Origin: Astrocystis sublimbata
Taxonomy: Eukaryota; Ascomycota; Sordariomycetes; Xylariales; Xylariaceae
Assembly (NCBI GenBank): GCA_022453515.1
Contig: JAJNNY010000055.1
Coordinates: forward strand, 186,001 to 250,000
Length of the DNA stretch: 64,000 nt
Reading direction: 5' to 3'
A model generated the notes under the pieces. It saw only the letters and a list, made by a program, of their open reading frames with translations, had not been told where the DNA came from and searched no databases. Made by a program: the position numbers and the translations under genes. Below, one piece after another: positions 35,710 to 49,300 of this stretch (its first letter is position 1; every line of letters begins with the position of its first letter).

Positions 35710-37532
35710 CTATTTTCCCACCGTAGTGTTGTTCCAAGCATCCGCCTTCTTCCATTTCACATACAAGCCTTCGAGTGGCCTTCCCGAAAAGCTACCCTTG
35801 GAGATCTTGAGCTTCTCTTCGTCTTTCATCTTGGGGTCGGCCAATTCGAAATCAAAACTCCCTACCCAGGCTGACAAGAGACAAGCCATCTCCGCCTTGG
35901 AGAAACCCTGCGCAATGCAGCTGCGTGAGCCTTGCATGAAGGACAGGCTAGCATACTTGGAGGTGACGCCGCCCGTAGAGTTGAAGGATCCGTTCGTGTT
36001 CAACCATCGTCGCGGGTTGAAGGTGTTGGCATCAGGCCCCCAGAATCTCTCTTCACGGTGGAGCCCTTTGATAGGAATGATCATCCATATCCCCTTCGGC
36101 ACCCACTGGCCATCAATAACCATGTCTTTGATCGGAACCCGCATAGTCTCCGGAATAGGGGGGTACCATCGTAGCACTTCGTTGATGAACGCCTGCATCA
36201 TCGGCATTAGCTCAACATCGGCACTGCTGACGTCCGATTCGCCTAGGGAGATGGGATCTGGAAAATGACAGCGCGCTTCCTGGCGGAGGATTTGCTGCCA
36301 TTCTGGGTGCAAGCAGAGCATGTAGATGGCCCAAGTGATAGCAACCGAGATAGTTTCGTGTCCGGCGGCAAGGAATGTTGTCATTTGGTCAATCAATGCT
36401 TCCTCATCGGCATGATTCACCTCTTGGTAGTGGAAACATAGGCTGAGGAGATCCTTTCCAGCAGGTAATAACTTGTCTGATGCGGCTTGTCGGCGTTTTC
36501 TGAGCAGGTCCCTGCACACACCACGGAAGATTGGAACATATTCGCGAGTGTTGCGATTCCAGCGGTTGGGGAGGGCATCGATCAGCCACGAGGGGAAATA
36601 CAACTTGAGCATTGCAAGGATGAGGTAACCGCGAGAGGGCTCCAGTGCTAGGCGATATGTCTTAGCAAGGCGCGAATCCTCGTCCTCGATCGCGCCAAAG
36701 TCCTCGCCCAGAGTAGCCATGGTGACGATATCAAGGGCGGCGCGGGACGCCCAGTGGCCAACCTCAAGCACAGTGTGATCCTGGTCATGTTCGGCCGAAG
36801 AAGCCTCGAGAAGGCGTGTCAGCTTTCTTGTGACTTCACACGTCTTCTGCCAGAAAATGGAATACATGTCACGAACGTGGCGGGGTGCGAAGATGGGAAG
36901 AAAAGCCCGCCGTTGTTGCTTATGCACCTCGCCTTCGGTCAACACGAGCCCGAGACCTAACAGCTTCTCGGCAAGACCCAGTATAGCGTTAGGCTTCGTG
37001 AAATTCTCAACCCTGGTACATATTTCTTCCAATGCCCTTTCAGACGTGACTATCACACGTTGTTGATTGAGGATGGAACAGTAGTAGATGAAGCCATCGT
37101 TGGGTACCTCCCGCATCCTAGTTATATAACTTGTCAGCAGAGGAGTCTGTCCCTTACATGGGTGCAGAAGAAGTCTCATACCAACGTCTTTCCACTTCGG
37201 CCGTGCCTGCACTGAATATTGTCCAAAAATGACCATTCCACCAACTTCCACCCTTCGCAGTTCTCGGTCGTCAGCATTGCTTCGTTGTATACCTCATCGA
37301 GCGGAGCGCATGTGCTTACCTTGGGTTGCGGCAGTTTCAACAAGGGACTTAACCACTTGGGGAGCAAATATCTTGCATATACCAGCCATCCAAAACTGAG
37401 AGCGAGGTAGACAAGAATAAAGACTTTGAGGAAGCTCGCGTTTATGAAAGAGCCTTGCCCACCTCGGTCCCGAACAAGAGAATAGGACGTGGCTATCGAG
37501 GTGAGCAAGTAGGATACTCTGCTAGCAGCCAT
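35710..37532 (-). CDS. Cytochrome P450 monooxygenase
   Basis: Three minus-strand exons (37320-37532, 37182-37252, 35710-37117) encode 563 residues. Splicing recovers the P450 N-terminal pattern PKGGSWWNGHF-x(n)-RRWMREVPNDGFIYY, which the unspliced frame destroys. A membrane helix lies near residues 33-52. Motifs are I-helix AAGHETISVAI, ExxR in NEVLRWYPP, FNPRRW, and heme-binding FMQGSRSCIAQGF. The heme loop is slightly unusual (Ala instead of Gly after the Cys-Ile). Probably anchored in the ER membrane and oxidising the polyketide. Substrate and subfamily cannot be fixed by eye. Confidence 0.9.
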
Positions 37533-38428
37533 GATGTAAACAAGTACGGAATCTCTCGTGTCCCCCTTGGCTATTCGTTGGTACTCTCTTGTTCACAACG
37601 TGTTACAGAGGCCGAGAGGACCCCGAGCGCTTTTTGTAGAGATTTCTGTTTGTGACCAATGCATATGCGCTGGTTCTCAACACGTCCGTACGTAATATCG
37701 TCTCACTTGAATTCATGTAAGTGAAGTGGTAAAAATAGGCATCCCATTCATTGCTTTGATAGGCAATGCTCCTTGTGGTGTGTCTGAACGTTTTCCAATT
37801 GGGGGTTAGCTTCAAGGCACCTTGCCGCTAAAAACGTACCATTATCTGCCCAGCACGGTTCGTCACAACGCTGGTTTCGAAGCATGGCATACCTCAGAAC
37901 TCACTTCACCTTACCTAAGTAAGTCGTAACCTGCCTGCCTTGAATACCTGAAGTACGCAATTTACCTAAGTGCTGGCAGTAGGGATATTGGAAGAGAAAT
38001 GGCAGCGCTATCCGTGCTAGGCGATTCGACTGCTAAATCCCCAGTCAGGATCCTGCGGCTTAGAGGGCTAATTGTGGAAGAAATCACCAGACAGAAGCGC
38101 AATGTGGGCAAGTATGTATGCCACACTGGGGAAAACAGACAGACAAGCCAACATTCATCCTATGTAAACCTGTATGTTCCAAACAGTATGAATTCAAGGA
38201 TACATTCGTGACATCGCTCGCATGCTTCCCGATCATCTCATCAAATCGAATAATGAATTAAACATCGCAGCTACGTTTTCCTGATGACGAGGGAACCGCC
38301 AATGTAGCGGAATGCAGAGACATACACGTTGATTTATGAATTAGAAAATTACCAAGCTTTTCAAAACAGAGCCCAATCGTCCAAAGAAGAAAAACAGAAA
38401 TGCCAACAAAAGCCAATTGGCTCGCTTA
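37533..38428. other. Intergenic region
   Basis: About 900 bases between the P450 start and the enoyl-reductase stop. CCTAAGTAAGT words near 37913-37925. No supported gene. Confidence 0.5.
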
Positions 38429-39688
38429 TCAGGCAAGGGGGTACACCAGTTTCTGCCCGCTGAGCCCTCCGTTCCTGAGGATCTTGACACCGTCGAGTAA
38501 GCCCGGCAGACCTCCGCCCTCGACCCTCACCGGATGCGACCGAATTTTATTTTCATTCAGGAGCCGCTGAAGCGGAGGGAAGAGTGAAAATGACAGCTCC
38601 TCCAGCGCAGGCGATGGTGCACATGCAAACGGTGGTGGCCAGGACGAGCCCGCGCCGTCAATGCGGGTAGCCAGAATCCAATCTGGCTCGATGACCTTAC
38701 GTGTGGCCAACTGCTCATTGAATGGGTTGAGCGCGACGTATTTCCCGCCCACCCGGCCCAGAGCCGCATAGCAGAAGCGCATCGATGAGTCTTCAGCGAC
38801 ACAGTCGATAGCGTACTCGAGCGTGTTGTTCGTATCGGCGCGAATCTTGGCTGCGCAATCTTGCTCCTTGTAGTCGTAAACCTCGTCTGCACCATAAGAT
38901 TTCGCAAGGTGGAAGTTATGAGGAGAACAAGTGGTGATTGTGGAAACACCACAGCTGCGTAATTATCGAATTAGGACTGACTGGCTGCACTGCCGTCGTT
39001 GTCATCGTTGTCATGGGTGGTACTTACAGGCGAAGCAATTGAAGGACCATGGTACCGCTGGACGTGCTACCGCCGTAAACTAGCACCTTGGACAGGGCCA
39101 AGGGGTTTTTCGGCGTTGCATCTAGCATGCTCAGCGGCCATCCCAGGGACCAAAACAGGATCATGCAGGCCGATGCAATGGGAGTCCCCAATGCTGCTGC
39201 GTCTTCAGTGGACATGCAATCCGGTACCTTGAAGGCCGACCTCTCTTGAAACTTGACGTATTCTGCGAATGCGCCGTGCAACGGCTTCTCTTTGTTCACT
39301 GCAAGACTCGGTTAGTTGTTACCAATGGATCAAGAGTGTTGGCGATGAGTCTTCATCATGGGTCTTCAATATAAATATTCATCATGTACTTACTACCGCT
39401 GCTACTACCGCATGCTCTGTCGCCAATCTGGAGGTCAGTCCTCTTGACGTCTTTGCCGATGGCGACAACCTCGCCGCAGCAGTCAAACCCAAAGATGCAA
39501 CCAGGCGTTACAAAGTCGCCCACCAACTTAGCATCTACAGGGTTGAGGGCAACCGCTCTCGTCCGGATGAGAATCTCTGTGGGCTCAAGGAGCGGCACCG
39601 GTGTGCATGTGGAGATCTCAAACTCCCCTGATTGTCCGGCAATGACCGCGGTCTGTGTTGGTGGTGGTGCAACATCTGTAGAAGCCAT
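38429..39688 (-). CDS. Trans-acting enoyl reductase of PKS clusters (LovC-like, MDR family)
   Basis: Three minus-strand exons (39394-39688, 39028-39298, 38429-38954) encode 363 residues. The GroES-like half has VALNPVDAKLVG and PGCIFGFDCCGEVVAIG, then HGAFAEYVKF. The Rossmann half has PLALSKVLVYGGSTSSGTMVLQLLRL, SPHNFHLAKSYGADEVYDY and AIDCVAED. Zinc-binding Cys/His sets are absent, as in LovC, ApdC and TenC, which act in trans on HR-PKSs with a dead or missing ER. The PKS in this window has no recognisable ER, so the match is functional as well as positional. It faces the second P450 across a shared promoter. Confidence 0.92.
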
Positions 39689-40509
39689 TTGGAACGTCTT
39701 GTCTGTCCTTCTTTGCTACAAATTATGATTTTCAAAGTTGGACGAAGCAGGATGCAGGTGTACGGGCACACTCGTTTTAATGTGTACCAACAAGAAGTCT
39801 CAGAGCTCTCGATACTCCAACACTATTACCAAGTTGCGAAAAGACTAATAATCTCCCTCTACGGAGCGAGTGTCATACTTTAGTTTGCTGAAGAGGATAG
39901 ATGGTGTTTTGTTACGGCTTTCACTTTCAACAAGTGACCTGTAAAACATTGATTGCCGGCGTGATATCTGAGCTGGGTAAGTACCTAGGCACCTATCCTG
40001 GAAATAGGTAGCCTAAAAATATATCGATCAGGGGAGGTTGATGATCCGTTTAGCGGATATTTCCAGTGATTGACGGCTTGGCTCAGGCGAGTCAGACACC
40101 TACATAGGTCACACCTCAGGGCCGTCGACAGTGCATAGTGACGATTACAGAGGAGTACCTGAATAGGAAATACTGAATTTGGACGAAAGGAGGACTAAAG
40201 GAGAATTCGTGATCCTTGTGACCAAATGAACCATGACCTTGGCACCTTGGTGAAATGTATGAACGGATGGCTGTAGGTTAGGATGTAAACCAATGCGAGG
40301 ATAGCATGTTAGAACACGCAAGTCAAATAAAATAATTGTGAAGAAAAAGGAAAAGAGACAGCAACATTAAGAAATAAAAAATTGAACGGTAACAGACCAA
40401 GGAAGCCCACCATTCAAAATACAGCCAACCTTGAACTTAGAGCCGCTCTAAAACATTTTTGCATAACTTTTATGAAGCCGGTAATCATCATCATTATTAT
40501 CTAGAAGCG
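39689..40509. promoter_or_regulatory. Divergent promoter region (enoyl reductase / P450)
   Basis: About 820 bases between two divergent starts, so probably a shared control region. It includes an AGGTACTTAG-type cluster near 39978-40015 and an A-rich tract at about 40328-40385 before the P450. No defined binding site could be assigned to the bANK regulator. Confidence 0.5.
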
Positions 40510-42249
40510 ATGCAAGGCCACACCGAATTGCATCCCGGCCGGCTTCTTCTTTTCTTTATCGCTATTGCTCTGACTATAGGCATTATACGAAAGTCGATTC
40601 GATATTTGGCGATAAGTCGGTTCAAGCGTAAACACCAATGTCTCCCTGCTCGACGTGTACCCCAGGTAGAGCGTCTCATAGGATTGAGAGCATATCTCGA
40701 TCTAAAGAGGGAACGGAAAGAGCGCATAAGCCTGCAAGAGACGACGCGTCGCGCTCATCAGTATGGACGAACAACCACTGGTACTGTCCTAGGCACTCGC
40801 TTCTTGTCAACATGTGATCCGGCGAACGTGAAGGCGTTGCTGGCCACCAATTTTGGAGACTTCAGTGTCGGCCCAAGGCTTCCCGTTCTTGGTCCCTTGC
40901 TAGGGAGGGGGGTTTTCACACTAGATGATGTGCCCTGGCAACATTCTCGAGTACGTCATCTGATTCCAGGAGACTCATAATTTCATGCTCGACTTACACC
41001 GCATTAGGCTCTGCTACGACCTGCCTTTACCCGCTCCCAAATTGGGGATCCTGGTAGCTTAGAAGAGCATGTGCAAAAGCTCTTCGCATGCTTGCCCTCT
41101 GTCGAGGGCACTGTAGTGGATTTACAGCCACTTTTCTTCAACCTGACAATCGATAGCTCGACGGATTTCTTACTCGGTCGCTCGGTTGGCACACAGGGAA
41201 GCCCTCCCGGTTCGGAGCCTGCGCGATTTTCTGAAGCCTTCGATTACGCCGAATCTGTATTGCAGCGTCGCACAGAGCTAGCCGGTCTGGCGTGGCTGGT
41301 ATATGACCGCCGCTTCAACGAAGCATGCCGTACCATACACGACTTCGTGGACAAGTACATATATGCAGCACTTCAGGGTGATATCAAAACAGGAGGTTAT
41401 AATCTGCTTGCTGAGCTGGCCGGCGAGTGCAAAGATCCTATTAGAATCCGCGAAGAACTACTGAACGTGCTCCTGGCGGCGCGCGACACCACCGCCAGCT
41501 TATTGAGCAGTGTATGCTATCTGCTGGCCCGGAACCCAGCGACCTGGGCGAGACTAGCCGAGGAAGTGGCGGAACTGAATGGGAGAAAACCACACTATGA
41601 GTTGCTAAAAGGTATGCGCTACCTCAAGAGCGTCTTAAGCGAGAGTAAGTAGATCCCCTTCATTCGGAGTATACATAATCCAGGTATTAATTGTTCGTTC
41701 GTGAAAGCACTACGCTTATTTCCCCCTGTACCAACCAACATGCGGTTTGCGAGGGTTGATACCACGCTTCCTCGCGGTGGCGGGCCAGATGGACTAAGTC
41801 CAGTCTTCATTCCCAAAGATAGCCGTGTATTCTACTCCACGTGGACCATGCACAGACTACCAGAGATCTGGGGTGACGATGCTGAGGAATTCCGACCCGA
41901 ACGGTGGATGAATGAAGAAGTCCATCTCAGGCCAGGCTGGGGGTATATCGTGAGTCCACCGCTACTTTTCTTGTCATTATCTGGCATGGTATGCACTGAA
42001 CTTCCGTTAACTCAGAGAAAGCCATTCAATGGAGGCCCTAGAATATGTATTGGACAGCAGAAAGCACTCTACGAGGCTAGCTATATTGTTGTCCGACTCG
42101 TGCAAACGTTTGCACGTTTAGAGCCCAGAGACTCACAGCCCTGGCAGGAGCATGTTGCCCTAACTCTCAGCAATGTGCATGGGACGAAGGTGGCGCTATG
42201 GAAGAGACCGGAAGTGGAAGAGACCCCGAAGAGCAACCCTGGTGATTAA
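40510..42249 (+). CDS. Cytochrome P450 monooxygenase, CYP52-like
   Basis: Four exons (40510-40950, 41008-41644, 41708-41949, 42016-42249) encode 517 residues. The start is the first ATG in frame, followed by a membrane helix ([16 protein letters not shown]). Motifs are [14 protein letters not shown] (C-helix), I-helix [10 protein letters not shown], ExxR in [17 protein letters not shown], and heme loop [12 protein letters not shown]. The RDTT and RPAF elements resemble CYP52/CYP539-type alkane and fatty-acid hydroxylases, suggesting oxidation of an alkyl chain such as a reduced polyketide. From position 41196 on, the gene lies in the left arm of the palindrome; its second copy starts at 62946. 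Confidence 0.92.
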
Positions 42250-43383
42250 TTTTCGGTAGATGTCTTATGTGATATCAAGTTGAGAACATCGGTATTCAAG
42301 GCTGTGTACGAATTACCATTATATGATATATAATGGTTTATCTAGCTCAACCTATCATCAGATGTCAAGATGAAATGTATAAGATATGTGTAATTTTGAT
42401 GCGACTACCCCAGTGTCAACGCAATTCCAGATATTACACTACCATATGTCGATATGTGGAAAGTACTACCCGAACGCTAACGCATACTACTCCTCTCTGA
42501 GTAAATTGAACTCGCCAAGGGAGAAATTATGTATGACAAGTTCAATGACAGGTTTCTTATGATTTCAAGTCTTCGTACTATAATCCAATCATCGCTGTTA
42601 TGTGTCCACATGTTGACTATTAAGAAAGCTATAGACTTCAACAAGAAAAAGGGCTAAAGAGCCTGCGCAGCAAAATAACAATGTGAACCACAGACAAGTG
42701 CTATACAAATCAGGAAGTCGTCACAGCCCGTATTGGACTTCATGGACAGATTATGAGCGACGCCTTTCTTGATGCGGCCATGTGAATTTGATTTACTATA
42801 TTGGGATGTCCCTTGATGAGGAAATTTGCCAGCATGTCCGCCGACTGTTAGGAATTCTGGCTGCCCGATTCGAACTCCCTCTCAGCGAAGTAGTGTTATC
42901 GTCTAATAATAGATTGTAGGGCGAAAGCTGACCAACAAAGAAAAATAGCGGCACGTGGTAATGAAGGATAAGAGACAGTCTCGATGGCACCAATAGACCA
43001 TTAAAAAGCGGCCCTGTCAAGCGAGGTTCAGCACCAAGTCTGGAATTAGCACTCAGTGGTCTTGAGTGCATGGCATCCTGGAAAGCATAATAGATCGAGT
43101 CGCAGTTGCTCCCGCATAGTACATAGTACCGGCGAGAAACAGTCTACTTCCTTTTCCCTCTTTTCAGCCCCGTATACACAGCTTGTAAACCATCGTTGGC
43201 TACAATTATTGAATATTTATCTTCATTCTAATTCTCATCAAACTACTCGCGACTTCACCAACCACGTTACTACTCTTGTCCTAGGTGTAGGCTCATCTTT
43301 AAATCCTATTATCACATAGACTTGTCAACGTGTAACTCATCGAATACTATTGCCCCAACCTGCACTTCTCCAATACGGCCAAT
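42250..43383. other. Intergenic region upstream of the PKS
   Basis: About 1.13 kb with a small inverted AT word (ATTATATGATATATAAT) at about 42320. No gene supported. The right part is the PKS promoter and leader. The same sequence is mirrored at 61813-62945. Confidence 0.5.
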
Positions 43384-46300
43384 ATGGAGGAGCCTATCGC
43401 TATTATTGGCAGCGGCTGCCGGTTTCCAGGTGGCTCTTCGTCTCCCTCGAAGCTCTCTGAACTTCTCAAAAACCCTCGCGATGTTGGCAGCAAAATCGAT
43501 AGATTTAGTGCTGATGGGTTCTATCACAAGGATGGAGCCCATCACGGCACAAGCAATGTGAAAAACTCGTATCTATTAACAGAAGACACGCGCAATTTCG
43601 ATGCCCAGCTTTTTGGAATACCGAAATCAGAAGCGGAATCCATCGATCCGCAACAACGTTTGCTGTTAGAAGTCGTCTTCGAGGCCCTCGAGAGGTCCGG
43701 CTATCAAATTGAGGAACTCTCGGGGTCGGCAACTGCTGTTTACGTCGGAGTAATGTGCAACGATTACGCCCATATCACCTACCACGACCTTGAATCCCTG
43801 CCAAAGATGGCGGCCACGGGCACGGCGCTCAGTATCTTATCCAACCGCGTGTCATACTACTTCAATTGGAACGGGCCTTCGATGACGATTGACACTGCCT
43901 GTTCTTCCAGTCTGATAGCAACGCACCAGGCCGTGCAGTCGCTCAGGAGAGGAGAGTCGAACCTGGCGGTAGCAGCCGGCGCGAATCTCATCTTTGGGCC
44001 TACCAACTTTGTTGCCGAAAGTAATGTCAACATGCTCTCCCCGACAGGTCGTAGCCAGATGTGGGACTCGAAGGCTGACGGCTATGCCCGAGGCGAGGGG
44101 GTCGCCGCAGTGTTGCTAAAACGGCTCAGCGACGCCATTAGGGACGGCGACCACATTGAATCCATTATTCGTGAGACTGGCGCCAACCAAGATGGCCGAA
44201 CACCCGGTATAACAATGCCGAGCAGCACCTCACAAAGCAATCTAATTCGTGAAACTTATGCTCGCGCCGGATTATCGCTCGAGAAGGGTGTGAATCGGTG
44301 CCAGTATTTCGAGGCTCATGGCACCGGTACCAAAGCCGGAGATCCTCAGGAGGCCGCCGCAATCCATCAGGCGTTTTTTGGAGACAGAGACGCGTCTGGT
44401 CCTGATGATATCCTATACGTCGGGTCTATCAAGACGATTATTGGGCATACCGAAGGGACAGCCGGTCTTGCGGGGCTGCTCAAGGCGTCGCTGAGTGTCC
44501 AAACTGGAACAATATTCCCTAACTTGCTATTCGAAAACTTGAATTCCGATATTGAACCATACTACGGCAATCTTCAAATTGCAACGAATGCCAAGCCGTG
44601 GCCTGAGCTACCTGCCGGAGTTCCGCGCCGCGCAAGTGTCAACAGTTTCGGTTTTGGCGGTGCCAATGCACATGCCATCATCGAGTGCTATGACCCCCAG
44701 GTACACGATGCACTCGTACGAAAAGCCCAAATCCACGAGATCATGCCTGCGACGGCTGAAATGAGTTTGTTCACTGCAATACCATTCATGTTCTCAGGAA
44801 ACTCTGAGAAGACGCTGTCCACCCAAATTGAAACATACCTGGCCTTCTTAAAGACTGCGTTGGAGGAGGAACGTTCTCTCGACATTGGTGACCTGGCATG
44901 GACGTTGTCTCGTCGGTCCGCCTTTGCTCTACGCGCGCACTGTTCTGCCACCAGTTTACAGTCCTTACACGATCAGCTCGAGGCGATGCTTGATGCCAAA
45001 AGGCATGATAATAAAAATCTTGGCGTCCGGCCGTCTCATAAAACAAAGAGTATTTTTGGAATATCCACTGGACAAGGCGCCCAATGGCCCCGTATGGGTT
45101 ACCTGTTGAACGAGATGTCCCAATTTGCAGCACGCTTATTTCAAGAGCTCGACGACTCTTTGCAGAGCCTCCCCGAGGAAGATCGCCCGTCTTGGCACAT
45201 CCAAGAGGAGTTGTCTAAGCCGGCGGACGCCTCGAGCGTTATGGAGGCAGCTTTTTCACAGCCGCTGTGCACCGCCGTGCAGGTAGTTCTCGTGCAAATG
45301 CTGGCGCACTCCGGCATTACTTTCGATGCTGTTGTTGGACATTCCAGCGGAGAGATAGCCGCTGCCTATGCCGCCGGTTTTCTCTCGGCTGGTGATGCAG
45401 TTCGTGTTGCATATTACCGCGGCTTATTCGGCAAGCTAGCCTGTGGGGTGGGAGGTGTTCCTGGTGCCATGCTTGCGGTCGGCACTTCTGAAGAAGACGC
45501 GATCGAATTGTGCGAACTATCGACAATGGAGCGATACGGTCGGATGAGTGTCGCGGCCAGTAATTCATCGGCCAGTGTAACACTATCGGGCGACAAGACC
45601 GCCATTGACCGAGCCAAGTTTGTCTTCGAGGATGAGAAAAATTTTGTGCGAGCGCTCAAGGTTGACACTGCATACCACTCTCATCATATGAAACCATGCG
45701 AACAGCCGTATATGGATGCTATGGCACGTGCTAAGGTCAGCGTACAGCAGCCCAAGAATAATTGCATGTGGTTCTCGTCGGTGCTAAAAGGGACCGTGGT
45801 GACGAAAGACATGAAGGACCAGCTCTGCGGATCATATTGGAAAGACAACCTGTTGAAGCCTGTCATGTTCTCTCAGGCTTTAGAAAGCGCTCTTGATGCC
45901 CTTGGGGCACCCGCTCTGATGCTTGAGATTGGTGCTCACCCCGCCTTGAAGGGACCGGCGAGTATGGTTGCGGAAGAAAAGACGGGCGCCCCCGTCCCGT
46001 ATTGCGGAGTTCTCGCTAGGGATTCTCATGATGCTCAAGAGTTTTCCAACGCGATAGGTGCCGTCTGGGAGAATGTAGGTTCTTCGGCACTGAATATCCG
46101 TCATGTGGACGACATGTTCAGGACGCAAGGTTCCAAGCCAACTTTACTACAAGATGTGCCGCTCTACACTTGGGATCACAGCACTCCGTATTGGACGGAA
46201 TCGCGAATGTCGCGGGCGCTACGTCTGAGACCTCACAGCCACAACGAGCTTCTGGGGGCTCGCCTAGACAGCGGAGAAAATGAACTGCGATGGCGAAACT

Positions 46301-49300
46301 TCCTGAAGCCAAGCGAGTTGACTTGGGTCAAAGGGCATCAAATTCAAGGACAGACGATATTCCCCGGTGCTGGCTTCGCTGTGATGGCTATCGAGGCATG
46401 CAAAGCGTTTGTCAACGATGGGTCTCGATACAATAGCATTGCTCTCATCGAGCTGCAGGACTTGACAATCCGTCGTGCTGTGAGTTTCCCAGACGAGAGC
46501 ATCGGTGTCGAGTCCATTGTTACTCTGAGAAACATCAAACACGACGATGATACCGGCTTTGTGCAATGTGACTTTGTATGTGAGACAAGTCTGGGGAAGG
46601 AGTCCTCCCTCGGCACCACATCAACTGCAAGCATTAAACTCCGTCTCGGTCAGGGTTCAAAGGACATGCTTCCGCCGAGGGCTCCTTTGCCGGCTGGCCA
46701 GAAGATGATTGAAGTCGATTGTGAGGTTTTCTATGACGCGCTTGCAAAGCTGGGCTACAACTATACGGACAGTTTCATGGGAATCAAACAACTCGAATGT
46801 ACCACTGAGAGGTCGGCTGGAATTATTCACATTGACCGTCCCCAAGATTATGAGACGGAGTTGCTTCTGCACCCGGCCCCTCTTGACGTCGTCTTTCAGG
46901 GAATCTTTGGCGCAATTGGCTCCCCCGGCGACGGTCAACTCTGGACGCTAATGGTACCAACAGTCATCCGCTCGCTGCGCATCAATGTTTCTGGAACCGA
47001 GGAAACGGCGTGCTTGGGTGTCGACGTAGCCTTCGATGCCACTGTGACTGCTGATCCGTCGACACACGAGGTCTACGGCGATGTAGATGTCTTCGATGCA
47101 AACGGGAACGCCATTCTACAAATCGAAGGGCTTCACGTTACGCCTGTTGTGCAAGTGACAGCCAATGACGACGCGCAGAAGATCTCGAAGCAAGTATGGG
47201 GGATTGACCGGATCGACGCCGCACGAGAATTCGTCGGCTTTTGGCATACAGCCCGAGAGCAGCTCGACATGGCGTGTTTTGTGGAAAGACTTTGCTTCTT
47301 TTACATGAAGACAATGCATGAAGTCATGCCACGTGAAAAACTCGACGAAATGGTGCCTCATATGAGAAAATACGTCAACTGGGTTGCTTCGGTTGTTAGC
47401 GAGGTGGCATTAGGAACTCACCCGACCATCCAACGAGAATGGCTACACGATAACGTCGAAGAGATGGAATCTCTCACCAAATCTTTTGCCGAGAAGAATG
47501 AGTATCTGCGTTCTATCGTGACCTTTGGCGAGAATCTAGTACAGTTTGCCCGCGGCCAAGACGAACTCGACGAGCTGTCCTACGAGTCACGACTTCCAGA
47601 TAATATCTACACTCACACCTATGGACTTCAGGAATACAATATTTATTTTGCGGGAGTTGTCGAGCAGTTAGTACACAAGACCAGACAGATGCAGATTCTG
47701 GAAGTCGGTGCCGGTGCCGGCTCAGCAACCCAGGCGATCATATCTCGCATCGGAGACAACTTTGGCTCGTACACGTACACAGATCTATCCCCAGCCTTTT
47801 TCGCGGAGGCGCATACACTCTTCTCTGAGCAGTCTGACAAGTTTGTCTTCAAGGCATACGATATTGAGCAAGACGCCTCTACTCAAGGCCTTCACGAGAA
47901 CGCATATGACCTTGTCGTCGTGTCGAACGTGCTACACGCCACAATTGATCTGAAACAGACGTTGAGAAACTTGAGAAAGACTTTGAAGCCAGGTGGTCAC
48001 TTGACACTGCTCGACTTCACTGACGCCCGCCCCGTGAGACAGCCGTTTTTCTTTGGCACTATGTCGAATTGGTGGGCTGCCCGAGATGGCGATGAAATGG
48101 TAGAAGCACGCCATCCCATCCTGTCTCAGTATGAATGGGATGGCATTTTGAAGGAGACAGGCTTCTCCGGTATCGACTCCGCTACGCCCGAGACCCGTAA
48201 CGCCATGGTTCCGTTCAGTTTGATGCTCACCCAAGCCGTGGATGTGCAAATGAAGATGATTAGGCAGCCACTTGCGCCCGAAAACAGCGTCTCCGTCCAA
48301 TTGCCTAAATTGCTTATCATTGGGGGCCAGAGCAAATCTACATCACGGCTGCAATGCGATGTTCTTGCTGCCCTCAAGCCGTTCACAACTGAGTCGGAGA
48401 TTTCAATCGTTGACCGCCTCGAGAACCTCAACGAGTCCCATTTCGGCCCCAAGCAGCTGGTGCTCAGCTTTATGGAGCTAGACACTCCAGCATTCAGTCC
48501 CTTCACCCCCGAAAGATGGACAGCAATGCAGCTGATGACGGAGAAGGCACTCAACATTCTGTGGCTGACGCGCGGTGTGTCGGGAGACAACCCCTACAGT
48601 AATATGATGGTTGGTGTATCGCGCTGTCTCGTACACGAAAAACCAGATCTTCGCTTCCAGGTCGTCGATTTTGACACCTTTGCGACTGTGAATGCGCGAT
48701 GCGTGGCCGAATTGCTCATAAGATTGCACCTCTCAAGCCTGTGGAAGGGTTTCCCGAAACCGTACGAATCAGCGTGGGTACTCGAAAGAGAGATTAGAGT
48801 CGAGGGCGACGAGTTCATTATCCCGCGATGTGTACCTAGCCGAGACCTGGATGCTCGCCATAACTCGGTGCGTCGGAAAATTACTAAACAAGTGCCACTG
48901 GATGAATCGCTGGTGGCCATCGCAGCGAGCTCGACCGGTTCTTTCGAGCTACAACACATTCAAAAGCCAGACTGGGCAGCGCGTGCTGAGGTGACTTCTG
49001 GCTCAGTGGAAATCCAAGTCCACAGATCTACACTATCCGCGCTGGAGATTCCGCATCTCGGCTCAAAATATCTTGTCATTGGCAAGAAGGTGCATGGACA
49101 ACAAAAGGTCCTGGCTTTCTCGGAAGCGCGCAGGTCTAAGGTCTACGTTCGAAAGGATTGGGTCATTGAGATCGATACACCGGACGAGCAGGACACTTAC
49201 CTCATCGTGAGCGCGATCAACACCATACTGGCCGCCAAAATTTTGTCAAAGACTTCTGGCGGCGGAGTGGTCCTTGTCCACGAACCGTCCGCCACGGCCG

